64,000 bases of DNA from Desulfoluna limicola. Lineage in GTDB: Bacteria; Desulfobacterota; Desulfobacteria; Desulfobacterales; Desulfolunaceae. Shown here piece after piece: positions 16,156 to 24,899 of the stretch. The translations under genes were made by a program, and so were the position numbers. Each line of letters opens with the position of its first letter. The stretch's first letter is position 1. The notes below the pieces were generated by a model. The model had not been told where the DNA came from and ran no database searches. It was given only the letters and a program-made list of their open reading frames with translations. The stretch spans positions 5,855,501 to 5,919,500 of the forward strand of contig NZ_AP024488.1 in the NCBI RefSeq assembly GCF_021654575.1, read 5' to 3'.

Positions 16156-18414
16156 TCAAAAAACCTGAGGCGACCCCTGTGCCTCCTGACCGTTGGGTGG
16201 CCCTGGGGTCATTGAGCTCAGGTAGGCGATGATTGGCGTGTTGTTCCCGTATCTGGCCCAGTCGACGGCTTTCTCATCGCCGCGGCAGGTGGCATCCGTT
16301 GGAACGCCCCGGTCGATCAGGTAGCGGACCATGTCCACGGTTCCGTATTGGGCCACGTAATGGAGGGTGGTGCAGCCGTCTTCGTCACGCTGGCCAATAT
16401 GGCCCCCATGGGCCGCCAAGAGCTTCATCGCTTCGAAATGCTCGGTGACGGCTGCAAGGGTCATGCTTGATCCGTGGTTTCGGTTGGGGTCGCCTCCATG
16501 GCGAAGCAGTGTCTCCAATGCCTCCAGGTGGCCCATGTGTGCACTCATTTCCACTGGCGTATGCCGTTCATGGCCGGCTCGGTTGGGGTCTGCCCCTGCC
16601 CGGCAGAGGTCGGCGATCTGTTCTGGGTCATTTGCGGTCACAGCCCTGTGAAGGAGGGTCTGGAGTTGTTCCCCGTTGAGCGATCGAGGGGCCGGTGTAT
16701 CCGTCTCCCTGTTGGGCTCTCCTGTGAGGCGCGGTTCGGAATCCGGAAAAAGGTCCGAGAGGCTGTGCATTGCAATGTGTTTTTTTCCGTCAAAGCTGAT
16801 GAGGATGTTTCCGGTGATATAAAGGGAGGTGATAAACCGGTTCCCCGACGGGATCCTGCGGACAAGCCGACAACGGCCTTTGCGGGTTATGCGGTGGATG
16901 GTTACCCCTTCCGGTCCCTCAGCCCGGAAGATGTAATCGCCCTTCACAACAAGGGCGCCGTACCCGGCCAAGCCGGCCACGTCTTCTCGGTCTGTGGTCG
17001 TGACGTCGCAGAGATTTCGAATTCCTTTGGATCTGTGGGGCTCAACCACTGAGAACCGGTTGTCTCCCTGATTGACGATCAGGCGGTCGCCGGCAGTTTT
17101 GATTGCCCATACGGTTTTTTTGAATTTGCGGTACCGGTTGACGATGCGGGGGCTGGCGTCGTCGGAGACGTCAACAACCGTGACGCCGCGCCTGAAGTCG
17201 GACAGGTAGACCCGTCTGTCCAGGCAGGCGATATACTTGGCGTAGTGGGGAATGTCTGTGCTCGATAAAAGGGTTGGGGCTGCGGGATTGGAGATGTCAT
17301 ACGTGTGGAGTTCCCCGTACTTGTCGAAAAAGTGCGAATCCGACACGTAGAGTCTTTTTCCGGCGGTGGCCACGTTGTAGATACTGTTGCCGTAGGAGAT
17401 GTCCGTGAGGTGTTTCGGCTGTCGGGGCGTTGAGATGTCCACAATGGAGACCCACCCTTTTTTACCTTCAAGATAGGTGTCCCCCTGTGCGATGAAGGCT
17501 GTGTGTCCCGACAGGTGTACGCTCATGGCCCTGCCGGGTACCCGGATTTCCGAAAGAAGAAGGGGTCTGAACGGGTCTCTCAGATCGACGACAGCGAGTC
17601 CGTCGACTCCCCTGGCATAGTACCCGAGATGGCCTCGGACGGTGACGCTTTCAGCCCAGAACTTCTCCAGATCGATGACCTGAGCCGGCGCACTGTATTG
17701 GGGGGCCGGAGCTTCGGGGACGGGGCTGGGGTGATCGGCAAAGAGGAGGTTGACGTCTCGGGTGTTGAGGCTGATCGTGTCCCCGGTGGGGGTGTGGTGA
17801 AGGGTGTTGCCTTCCCAGGTGAAATCCGAGGGGGAAAGGCCGGGTCCGAAAATGAGGAATGAGGTGTAACGATAGGGGTATCCGGCTACCTCTTTCCCCT
17901 CGATAACTCGGGACTCCAGGGTGATGGAGTCATGTCCCCAATGTGGATTGAAGATAAAAATGTCACTGCCCGTTCCGCTGTCCACGATGTCGTCTCCAGG
18001 GCCAGGGAGGATAATGTCGTTGCCGGTGATGTCTTCAAGCCAGTCATTGCCGGGCCCCATGATGACGAGGGTGTCCCCGGAATCGCAGACAACTGAGTGC
18101 CCTTCATCCGACAGCGCCAGGATGACCTCGTCTTCATGGGGGGGGCATGTTGCCTCCTTGTCCCAGTGGATCAGTGTTCTGAAGTCGAGATCGATTTTTT
18201 CCAGGCGTGGTGGCGAGATGTGGTCCATTCTGACGATTTGTGTCGGGAAATACCCCGCTTTCTGACCCTCCGCGATAAACTTCATTGCGCTTTCCAAGGG
18301 AGTGACGGTGCTGTCTTGTGTCTCGATGGGGGCGGTGGGGTATAGAAAAAGGGCGCCCAAAAGTGCAACGATAATGAGACAGGATAGTGCCATTAAACAT
18401 GATCTTTTACTCAT
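16156..18414 (-). CDS. Large exported fusion: RTX-like turns, LVIVD repeats, C-terminal ankyrin repeats
   Basis: A 752-residue protein with an unusual order of modules. Residues 7-24 are a signal or anchor helix. Residues 120-155 contain Ca-binding-like nonapeptide turns (GPGNDWLED, TGNDIILPG, GPGDDIVDS, GTGSDIFIF). Residues of about 250-560 repeat the LVIVD pattern (GLAVVDLRDPFRPLLLSEI, GWVSIVDISTPRQPKHL, VTVVDVSDDASPRIV), probably forming a beta-propeller. Residues of about 595-740 are four or five ankyrin repeats (CTTLHYVAQYGTVDMVRYLI). Its stop region abuts the GT2 reading frame, so it leads this minus-strand set. The exported N-terminus suggests an outside or periplasmic location, where ankyrin repeats are less common. 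No enzymatic motif is visible. Confidence 0.8.
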   Translation of the reverse strand: MSKRSCLMALSCLIIVALLGALFLYPTAPIETQDSTVTPLESAMKFIAEGQKAGYFPTQIVRMDHISPPRLEKIDLDFRTLIHWDKEATCPPHEDEVILALSDEGHSVVCDSGDTLVIMGPGNDWLEDITGNDIILPGPGDDIVDSGTGSDIFIFNPHWGHDSITLESRVIEGKEVAGYPYRYTSFLIFGPGLSPSDFTWEGNTLHHTPTGDTISLNTRDVNLLFADHPSPVPEAPAPQYSAPAQVIDLEKFWAESVTVRGHLGYYARGVDGLAVVDLRDPFRPLLLSEIRVPGRAMSVHLSGHTAFIAQGDTYLEGKKGWVSIVDISTPRQPKHLTDISYGNSIYNVATAGKRLYVSDSHFFDKYGELHTYDISNPAAPTLLSSTDIPHYAKYIACLDRRVYLSDFRRGVTVVDVSDDASPRIVNRYRKFKKTVWAIKTAGDRLIVNQGDNRFSVVEPHRSKGIRNLCDVTTTDREDVAGLAGYGALVVKGDYIFRAEGPEGVTIHRITRKGRCRLVRRIPSGNRFITSLYITGNILISFDGKKHIAMHSLSDLFPDSEPRLTGEPNRETDTPAPRSLNGEQLQTLLHRAVTANDPEQIADLCRAGADPNRAGHERHTPVEMSAHMGHLEALETLLRHGGDPNRNHGSSMTLAAVTEHFEAMKLLAAHGGHIGQRDEDGCTTLHYVAQYGTVDMVRYLIDRGVPTDATCRGDEKAVDWARYGNNTPIIAYLSSMTPGPPNGQEAQGSPQVF

Positions 18415-18651
18415 TGCTATTCACTCTTAAAAGGTGGATGTTGGGGGCAGGACGTGTGTTGATGGTGGTCTTTCTTTTAGCATGGAGCCTAGTTAATATC
18501 AATGGCGATGGAAGGGGCGTGGAATGAAGTCATGAGACAGTCAGGGTGATAACTAAGGCTTGCAGGGCGTTTCACCTTGAGGCGAGCTGGCTTGGCAGGG
18601 TGTGATTCTTGCGTAAGCTGCTCAACTATCAAAACGAAGGAAGGCATATCC

Positions 18652-18783
18652 ATGGGTTTTTTTGACGATCAGATGAACTGCGGTAAAATTCTAAAGCCCA
18701 AAGTGTTAGGTATCGGGGGCAGTCCCAGAATAGGATTTAAGGGGCAGTTAAATGATGAGAATTTGAAAAGACGCGCCTTGTAA
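18652..18783 (+). pseudogene. Remnant of an NADPH-dependent FMN reductase-like gene
   Basis: A 43-codon frame with a good ribosome site (GAAGGAAGG). It contains KPKVLGIGGSPR, the N-terminal strand and phosphate loop of flavodoxin-fold NADPH-dependent FMN reductases (about 200 residues when intact). After IGFKGQ the similarity stops and the frame ends, so only the first strand is left. It lies immediately before an IS4-like transposase fragment, which suggests insertion followed by deletion. Function is presumed lost. Confidence 0.45.
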
Positions 18784-18829
18784 GGCATGGTCAGGTTTGC
18801 CAACACGAACCTCACCGAACAAGGAGCAC

Positions 18830-19099
18830 ATGGCGGTACGTCATGCGAGCCTCTTCAGTCAAATCGTCGGATTGTTTGATCGGAACCGGTTTGCCCGTTT
18901 GGTTTCAGAGCATTCCTCAGGGAGAAACGCCACGGGCTCTAAATCATGGGGTCACTTTGTTTCCACGCTTTTCTGCCAGATGGCTCAGGCCAAAAGCCTC
19001 AGGCAAAGGGGGCACTCAACACGCTCAAACCCCATTGGGGCCAGAAGGGGTTCTATCCACCGATTTGGCGTTACTGGGACGTTGAACACCCCTGCCTGA
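18830..19099 (+). pseudogene. IS4-like (DUF4372) transposase N-terminal remnant
   Basis: About 60 residues from the ATG at 18830 (AAGGAG just upstream) match the DUF4372 start of IS4-group transposases in pattern: SLFSQIVGLFDRNRFARLV, then SGRNATGSKSWGHFVSTLF, then CQMAQAKSLR. Intact proteins are about 370-400 residues. After AKSLR the frame becomes unrelated and stops at 19099. No catalytic DDE segment was found downstream. This is a truncated insertion sequence. Confidence 0.55.
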
Positions 19100-19248
19100 G
19101 GGCAACGGCATGGTACCCATCACGGGCCACCCCTCCTCTCCGCTCTTTGCGACACCTTGAATGATCTATACGTGCGTGTGTCATGTGCTTTCTACCGTTC
19201 TGCGTGTGCTCATTGCACCTCTGATTCATCTTAAAAGGAGGGTCGACC

Positions 19249-19821
19249 ATGGCTTTTGAGAAAAAATCCGCATTCATCGGGGACAGGTCCAAATCAGATT
19301 CATTCATGTATTACCCGGACGGGGAGGCCATCATCATCCGGGAGTCGTTGCCCTACATGCTCTTGCCCGTGGGGGTCTCGTTGCTGTTTTTTTGTCTGGT
19401 CACGGTGCTTATCGTGACCGGTAGAATAAACGAGGCCCCGCCATATTTTAAGTTCGCGCTTTACCTTTTCTGGCCTTTGTTGCTTTTCATCGCCATCCAG
19501 AGGGCTTCCTACCGAAAAGGCGTCTGCATCACAGCTGAAAAAATCGTGTTCATCAAAAACCTCTATGTCAATGCCATCGATGGCGTCGTGGATATCCGCG
19601 GGACGGCAACGTACCGGATAGACACGGTTCAGCGAAGGCGCTCGTCGGGTTCTTCCTTTGTTGAGGACACCGTTTTAAGGGTCTGTGATGACAGTGGTGA
19701 ATACGCCATCGTGGAGTCTTGCAACCGGGAAAAAACGGAAAAACTCTACGGCCAGATTCTGGACAGGTACGCACCTGAAAAAACACCCGCTATCCACAGA
19801 TATACAGTCATGGAGACATGA
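19249..19821 (+). CDS. Hypothetical membrane protein with PH-like C-terminal domain
   Basis: A 190-residue protein. Residues 38-59 and 68-85 are TM helices (MLLPVGVSLLFFCLVTVLIV and FALYLFWPLLLFIAI). The C-terminal 100 residues look like a bacterial PH-like fold (GVCITAEKIVFIKN, then a TYRIDTVQRRRS strand). Such 'YdbS/PH' membrane proteins have no general known function. The start is well supported by AAAAGGAGGGT at 19236-19246. It stands between an IS remnant and a noncoding region, with no operon partner. Confidence 0.7.
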   Translation: MAFEKKSAFIGDRSKSDSFMYYPDGEAIIIRESLPYMLLPVGVSLLFFCLVTVLIVTGRINEAPPYFKFALYLFWPLLLFIAIQRASYRKGVCITAEKIVFIKNLYVNAIDGVVDIRGTATYRIDTVQRRRSSGSSFVEDTVLRVCDDSGEYAIVESCNREKTEKLYGQILDRYAPEKTPAIHRYTVMET

Positions 19822-20556
19822 GTATGCAAAGAGGCCTCTATGCGACATCACCGATGACACAGCTTTGGATACCTTTAACCGGGTCTGGATGAATCGAATG
19901 ACCGTTGAGCCGTCGCCCGACCATGCCGTTACCCACAAGCTGCAAGTGTTCACGGGTGAAGCAACCGTGCTCTGGCTTTACGACCCCAAAGGCTATGCAA
20001 CCATCCTGAGCAAGGCGCAGAGGCCCGCTTATCGGTTCAGGGAGGCCGACAGGCTCAAGGGCATACTGATCCCACATCAGGGCGATGAGGGCGGTACGGT
20101 AAACCGTGCGCCTTAAGTCTCGCCTTGGTCGCCGCCACGGTATGTTGAACGATCCTTACGTGGAGTGCTGCGCGGTCCCCTTTGCTCCGGGTTATCTGTT
20201 GTTTGTGCCTTGATTTGTCAAAGCCTTCGGTATTTACTGTGTATTTTCTTGGGATGGGAAGGTTGTGCTTTACAACCCAACAACGGCAACGGGGTCAATT
20301 TCTTGTGTCCCTTGACATCTGGCCTGTCCTGGCATAATTGGGGCCCAGGGACTGGTTTGTGTTCCCCTTCAACTCCACTGTCACGGGATCGGTAAAAGCA
20401 GTCGTAGACTGTCTGTACTGTTTTTATAAATTTAATAATACTCGTCCGAGGGGATGGTCAAGCAACTTGGCAGGGCCCTTTGGCGCTGCAAAGGGTGCCT
20501 CTTCTGTAGAGATCAGCACTGCGGAAAGTGTATTGCAAAGAAAAAAAAAGATCATT
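19822..20556. other. Region without a convincing gene
   Basis: A frame running through about 19823-20116 reads like protein (VWMNRMTVEPSPDHAVTHKL, LWLYDPKGYATILSKAQRP) but has no start with a ribosome site. It could be a decayed or frameshifted gene. The rest of the region has a GC hairpin near 20477 (GCCCTTTGGCGCTGCAAAGGG) and nothing else I can name. Confidence 0.35.
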
Positions 20557-21192
20557 ATGGGAACGTCAATTAAAACAAACCTGATAACGGAAGAGACAAT
20601 CAGGCTTCTTCAAAAGTTCCAGATACTCAAGGGTCTGACATTGGATGAGATCCGGCGTCTTTTGGGGGTAAAAGAAAGCGATTACCAGCAGCGGATTGCC
20701 AAGCTTGTTCACTATAAATCTGGTGAGACAGTCATCAGAGAAGGAGATTTAGACAGTTGGATTTTCTGGATAGTAAAAGGCTCCTGCGCTGTTACCAAAA
20801 ACAATATCTATATTGCGGAGTTTAACAAGGCCGGAGAAGTGTTTGGTGAAATGAGCTGTCTGGACATCGACAGTCGATCCGCTTCGGTCATATCGACCAC
20901 TGACAGCATCTGTGTAAGTATTGACATGTCAATACTCGATACACTCAAAAATGAGACAATTCGAAATAAAATAAAGAGTGGGATTCACACCATGCAGGCC
21001 CAGCGCCTGAGCGACACGACCGTTAAGCTTGCAGAGGAAAGAAAACACTTGCTTGAACAGCAGGATATCATTCTCCAGCGTGAAAAAGAGTTTAAAGAAA
21101 AAGAGACCATGCTGCGTCAATGGGAAAAAGACCTGGCAATTCGTGAACAAAAACTTCATGACACCACCCCTGGTGGTGACGATCCTGCCTGA
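20557..21192 (+). CDS. Cyclic nucleotide-binding-domain protein with coiled-coil tail
   Basis: A 211-residue cytoplasmic protein. Residues 12-40 are a short helical region. Residues 45-140 form a CAP/CNB-type beta-roll (GETVIREGDLDSWIFWIVKGSC, AEFNKAGEVFGEMSCLD, and SRSASVISTTDSICVSI). The usual PBC Arg-Ala pair is replaced by a DSRSASV stretch, so the bound nucleotide is uncertain. Residues 155-200 are a charged coiled coil (LAEERKHLLEQQDIILQREK). There is no DNA-binding HTH, so it is not a CRP/FNR regulator. The ATG at 20557 follows a purine-rich tract. Gene order gives no functional hint. Confidence 0.8.
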   Translation: MGTSIKTNLITEETIRLLQKFQILKGLTLDEIRRLLGVKESDYQQRIAKLVHYKSGETVIREGDLDSWIFWIVKGSCAVTKNNIYIAEFNKAGEVFGEMSCLDIDSRSASVISTTDSICVSIDMSILDTLKNETIRNKIKSGIHTMQAQRLSDTTVKLAEERKHLLEQQDIILQREKEFKEKETMLRQWEKDLAIREQKLHDTTPGGDDPA

Positions 21193-21733
21193 ATTTAAAG
21201 AATTGGATAAAGACCCTGGCGCCATATAAAAATGCTCTATGCATGAATGATAAGGCTGGCCTGACGCTGCAGATGCCGGCAATTGGTTCAGGGCGTCCCT
21301 GCCAGTGGCCTCCACCCGAGGAACGGGGGCGGGGCCATTCGCAACCAGCTTTCAAGGTGGCACACCTTGCCGCCGGAGGCAGGCTCTAACCACAGAAGGC
21401 AAGTCCACGTCTGTGGTTGCCACCCCGGGCCTTTGATTGCCTGAACCTTCCGTATTTACAGTGCATGGCGGGCTTGGTATAGTTAACCCATCGTATGTGC
21501 TTTTGACAGATGGGGGCTTCAACCAGAGTGCCGCCAACCACCTCAACACCCGGTACCGCCACGCCATCCATACTCGCATCTTCCAGGCGCCATTCGGCCT
21601 GCTTCACGTCTGCGCTTCACTTCAATGCCAGTTTTTTTCGCATCTTTCCGGGTTCGTGAGATAGACTCATCATCCTGTCGGGGCTCTCCCTTCAACATTC
21701 CCCTGAAGACCAGAAAGAGGAGGACAGTGACCC
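21193..21733. repeat. Dispersed composite repeat, degenerate copy, in a 540-bp gap
   Basis: At about 21306-21381 there is a copy of the composite repeat: GTGGCCTCCACCC, the loop GAGGAACGG and GGGCGGGGCCATTCGC, then AACCAGCTTTCAAGGTGG and CACACCTTGCCGCCGGAGGC. The rest of the gap has frames without ribosome sites or recognisable products. The selenoprotein ribosome site (GAGGAGGA) lies at about 21716-21723. Confidence 0.65.
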
Positions 21734-23056
21734 ATGAGTGACAAACCAATCAAATTGAAAAGTGGAAGTAAGAGCGCCTTTAAAGACATGGTCATGAAGC
21801 TGCTCCCGGACGGGGGGAACCTCAACGACTGCCTGACATGCGGGGCGTGTGCGTCCGGTTGCCCGGCAACTAACCTGGACAACATGGACCCGCGCAAATT
21901 CCTGCGCATGGCAGCCCTGGGCATGGATGAGGAGATCAAGGAGAGCAGGTGGCCCTGGTTCTGCACCATGTGTACCCGGTGCGTGTATGTCTGCCCCATG
22001 AAAATCAACATCCCGCAGCTTGTGTTCAACGCACGGCGGCTGCGCCCCCGTGAGGAGATGCCCAAGGGGATTCTCGGTTCCTGCGACATGGCCCTGTCAA
22101 AACCAACCAACAGCGCCATGGGGTGTTCACAGGAAGATTTTGAGTTTGTGGTGGAAGACCTTCTTGAAGAGATCAAGGAGGAGTACCCCATCTGGGAAGA
22201 GCGGAACCTTCAGGCCCCCATCGACAAAGAGGGGGCGGAATTTTTTATCAACCAGAACTCCAGGGAGCCCATGATCGAGCCCGAGGAGATGGGGCCCTTG
22301 TGGAAAATTCTTAACCTTGCGGGCGTGGATTGGACGTACGGCAGCGTCGGGTGGGCCGCCGAGAACTATTGCCTGTTCATGGCCGATGACAAAGGGTGGA
22401 AGGAGCTCACCGAACGGAGCGCCCAAAAATGCGATGAGCTGGGGTGCAAAACGTTTCTCAATACGGAGTGAGGACACATCACCTTTGCAGTCCTGGTAGG
22501 ACTGGATAAGTTTAAAATTCCTCACAACTTTCAAGTTGAGACCATGTACAATCTCTATGCCAAGTGGATCCGCGAAGGAAAGCTCAAGCCCGATCCAAGC
22601 TGGAACGACGAGCTGAAGATCAAGTTCACCCTTCAGGATCCCTGTCAGATTGTCCGCAAGACCTTTGGCGATGCGGCAGCCGACGACATGCGCTTTGTTG
22701 TCACGTCCTGCGTGGGGAAAGATAATTTTGTGGACATGACCCCCAATAAGTCGAATAATTTCTGCTGTGGCGGAGGTGGGGGATTCCTGCAGTCCGGATA
22801 CAAGGAGCAGCGGCTCGAGTACGGAAAGATAAAGGATAAGCAGATCAAGGGAACCCAGGCACCTTACTGCATTACCGGATGCCACAATTGCCATGCCCAG
22901 ATCCATGAGCTCGGGGAGCATTACGGTGGCGGGTATCACGCCGTTCACGCCTGGACGATTCTGGCCCTGGCCTTAGGCGTGCTCGGAAGCACGGAACGGA
23001 TTCATCTTGGCGACGATCTCCAGGAGGTGAACCTTCCGAAGTCGAGCGAAGACTAA
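21734..23056 (+). CDS. HdrD/TmcB-like Fe-S oxidoreductase, predicted selenoprotein (UGA at 22469)
   Basis: The two frames 21734-22471 and 22544-23056 are in the same phase and joined by one in-frame TGA at 22469-22471. Read through, they give 440 residues. Two 4Fe-4S sites are at CLTCGACASGCP (about residue 34) and CTMCTRCVYVCP (about residue 77). A C-terminal CCG-type domain has NNFCCGGGGGF and GCHNCHAQIHE. In relatives (HdrD, DsrK, TmcB) the first cysteine of this CCG domain stands in a (T/S)ECGH context; here the TGA falls exactly there (NTE-U-GHITF). A stem-loop fitting a bacterial SECIS follows. The protein would handle thiol/disulfide or quinone-linked electron transfer. The ribosome site GAGGAGGA supports the start. 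No membrane or HdrABC partner is adjacent. A Sec-encoding reading is strongly favoured over a nonsense mutation. Confidence 0.85.
22469..22504 (+). promoter_or_regulatory. Selenocysteine UGA and SECIS-like hairpin
   Basis: The in-frame TGA (22469-22471) is followed 16 nt later by a perfect 6-bp stem, CAGTCC (22488-22493) and GGACTG (22499-22504), closed by the loop TGGTA. The GG of the loop lies 24-25 nt after the TGA. Bacterial SECIS elements have this layout: a short stem-loop right after the UGA inside the coding region, with exposed GG/GU in the apical loop (established for E. coli fdhF). Confidence 0.8.
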
Positions 23057-23359
23057 GACTGATCCCCGGGCCCTGTCCCATGGCCCGGGCCCATTGCCTC
23101 GATGTTGCCTCCGGCGGCCAAACGTTTGTAACGCTGTATAAAGCAGGTGAAAAAACGTCCCGCCGAAGGCATCACTGAATGGTTACGAAAATCTCTGCAA
23201 CTGCTCTCGACGATAGAAAACCAGGGATGAGAGCGTTTGCAGTGTTGGGGGCCAGGGGATCATCCCCCGGCCACCGGAGGCGAACTGAACCGTTACGTCC
23301 CTTTACTCTATGAAAGGTCTGCATGTGACCCCTCTTTCTGACTCTACGGAGCATTGCCC
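23057..23359. repeat. Gap with fragments of the dispersed repeat
   Basis: Two border pieces are present: TTGCCTCCGGCGGCC near 23105, followed by AAACGTTTGTAACGC, and a short-hairpin variant AGGGGATCATCCCCC near 23256-23270, followed by GGCCACCGGAGGC. No gene is supported. The end of the gap carries the ribosome site of the channel gene (ACGGAG, 23346-23351). Confidence 0.55.
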
Positions 23360-24187
23360 ATGATATCCAGGCCAACCGACCGTGGGCGTATTCGCCACAG
23401 ACTCCATGAAATTATCTTTGAAGCGGACACGAAGGCCGGCAAGTGGTTTGATGTCATCCTTATTATCTGCATTGTTTCAAGTGTGCTGGTCGTGATGCTG
23501 GACAGCGTGGCCACCTTTCAGGAACGCTACGGATTGTATCTTCTCTGGCTGGAGTGGGGGTTCACCCTCTTATTTACCGCTGAATACATGTTACGGATCT
23601 CCTGCGTGAAAAGGCCCCTGGGGTATGCCGCAAGCTTTCTGGGGGTGGTGGACCTTCTGGCTATTCTGCCCACCTATGTCAGCCTCTTTGTGCCCGGCAG
23701 CCAGTACCTCATCGTTATCCGTGTCCTGCGGGTGCTTCGGGTCTTCCGGGTGTTCAAACTGGCAACCTATATCGGCGAGGCGTCCACCCTGGTCCAAGCG
23801 CTCCAGGCGAGTCGCAAGAAAATCACGATTTTCCTGCTTACCATTCTTACCCTGGTGATCATCTTCGGCTCCCTCATGTATCTGGTGGAGGGGCCCTCAA
23901 ACGGGTTTACCAGCATTCCCCGCAGTGCCTATTGGGCCATCGTCACCATGACAACCGTCGGGTACGGAGATATCTCGCCCAAAACGAACCCCGGTCAGAC
24001 CCTGGCGTCAGTGATCATGATCCTGGGTTATGCCATCATTGCGGTGCCCACGGGGATTGTCACCGCTGAGCTCGGAATAGCAGGGCAGAAGAAGATCGTC
24101 TCCACACAGGTCTGTCCGGAGTGCATGGCCGAAGGGCACGACCCTGATGCCATCTTTTGCAAACACTGCTCCGCGCGCCTGAATTGA
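23360..24187 (+). CDS. Voltage-gated-like potassium channel with C-terminal zinc ribbon
   Basis: A 275-residue ion channel of the Kv/KvLQT-like type. Six TM segments are visible. The S4-like helix has regularly spaced arginines (VIRVLRVLRVFRVFKLATY, about residues 118-136). The selectivity filter is TMTTVGYGD (around residue 195), diagnostic for K+. S6 is SVIMILGYAIIAVPTGIV. After S6 there is a small zinc-ribbon-like tail with CPECMAEGHDPDAIFCKHC, an ending found in some bacterial channels. ATG at 23360 is preferred over the TTG at 23354 because of spacing to ACGGAG. It would set membrane potential or K+ flux; no regulator is adjacent. Confidence 0.92.
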   Translation: MISRPTDRGRIRHRLHEIIFEADTKAGKWFDVILIICIVSSVLVVMLDSVATFQERYGLYLLWLEWGFTLLFTAEYMLRISCVKRPLGYAASFLGVVDLLAILPTYVSLFVPGSQYLIVIRVLRVLRVFRVFKLATYIGEASTLVQALQASRKKITIFLLTILTLVIIFGSLMYLVEGPSNGFTSIPRSAYWAIVTMTTVGYGDISPKTNPGQTLASVIMILGYAIIAVPTGIVTAELGIAGQKKIVSTQVCPECMAEGHDPDAIFCKHCSARLN

Positions 24188-24623
24188 GTGGTCGGTGCCT
24201 TTCAGATATGCCTTAACTGGTCGACGTTCGGGGCAAAAGCGTGCCTCCGGCGGCTGGGGTTCCCAGATAGAGAATGCTCCGGCCACTCGTTCTTTGGGGC
24301 GATGCCACTCGGTGACGGGCTTCGTCCGTGAATAATGGAGGAGGTTATCCAGGTCTCTTCATGCTTCCCCGGGCAGGGCCGCCGGAGGCATAGGTCGACT
24401 GGCTGCGTTGTTTATGTTTTTCAATGGGTTGTGTTCAGCAGGGGGCGTCGGGGGCACACGTTGGACAGTTCCGTTGTTTCCTTTGCAACCATTGACCCCC
24501 ATGGGCCTTCCTCGCCCGGGCTGCAGCCACTGCGGGGCTGTGGCTGCAGGGAATTTTTCATGGCATGCAACTTTCGGTTGACACGGCCGACGAATTTCTT
24601 TAAAACCTGTTCTCGTTTGGTGC
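24188..24623. repeat. Gap with degenerate dispersed repeats before the tRNA cluster
   Basis: GTGCCTCCGGCGGCTGGGG near 24241, a decayed long hairpin with ACTCGTTCTTTGG near 24281-24298, a GACGGGCTTCGTCCGTG hairpin near 24314-24330, and GGGCAGGGCCGCCGGAGGC near 24372-24390. A strong palindrome around GCCACTGCGGGGCTGTGGC lies near 24527. No gene is supported. The tRNA promoter was not identified. Confidence 0.5.
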
Positions 24624-24699
<76 letters not shown>

Positions 24700-24720
24700 C
24701 CTGACAACATTTCGGGTCAC

Positions 24721-24797
24721 GGGGGTGTAGTTCAGTTGGTTAGAACGCCAGCCTGTCACGCTGGAGGCCGCGAGTTCGAGTCTCGTCACTCCCGCCA
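24721..24797 (+). tRNA. tRNA-Asp (GTC)
   Basis: A 77-nt cloverleaf with acceptor GGGGGTG/CACTCCC, one G-T pair, anticodon stem CCAGC/GCTGG around CTGTCAC (anticodon GTC), T loop TTCGAGT and encoded CCA. It lies 21 bp after tRNA-Phe, so probably on the same transcript. Confidence 0.95.
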
Positions 24798-24821
24798 CAA
24801 CCCGAAAGAAGAAATGATTGC

Positions 24822-24899
24822 GTCCCCATCGTCTAGCCTGGTCCAGGACACCGGCCTTTCACGCCGGCGACAGGGGTTCAAATCCCCTTGGGGACGCCA
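24822..24899 (+). tRNA. tRNA-Glu (TTC)
   Basis: A 78-nt cloverleaf with acceptor GTCCCCA/TGGGGAC, anticodon stem CCGGC/GCCGG around CTTTCAC (anticodon TTC), T loop TTCAAAT and encoded CCA. Third member of the cluster, 24 bp after tRNA-Asp. Confidence 0.95.

Noticed and set aside
19685..20116. Frame overlapping the end of the PH-like membrane protein
   Set aside because: Its first part is in another frame of a real gene, and the later part has no start with a ribosome site. It was left as a possible decayed gene within a gap note.
22469..22471. TGA as an ordinary nonsense mutation splitting a pseudogene
   Set aside because: The position coincides with the conserved ligand Cys of the CCG domain, a SECIS-like hairpin follows at the right distance, and both halves are otherwise intact.
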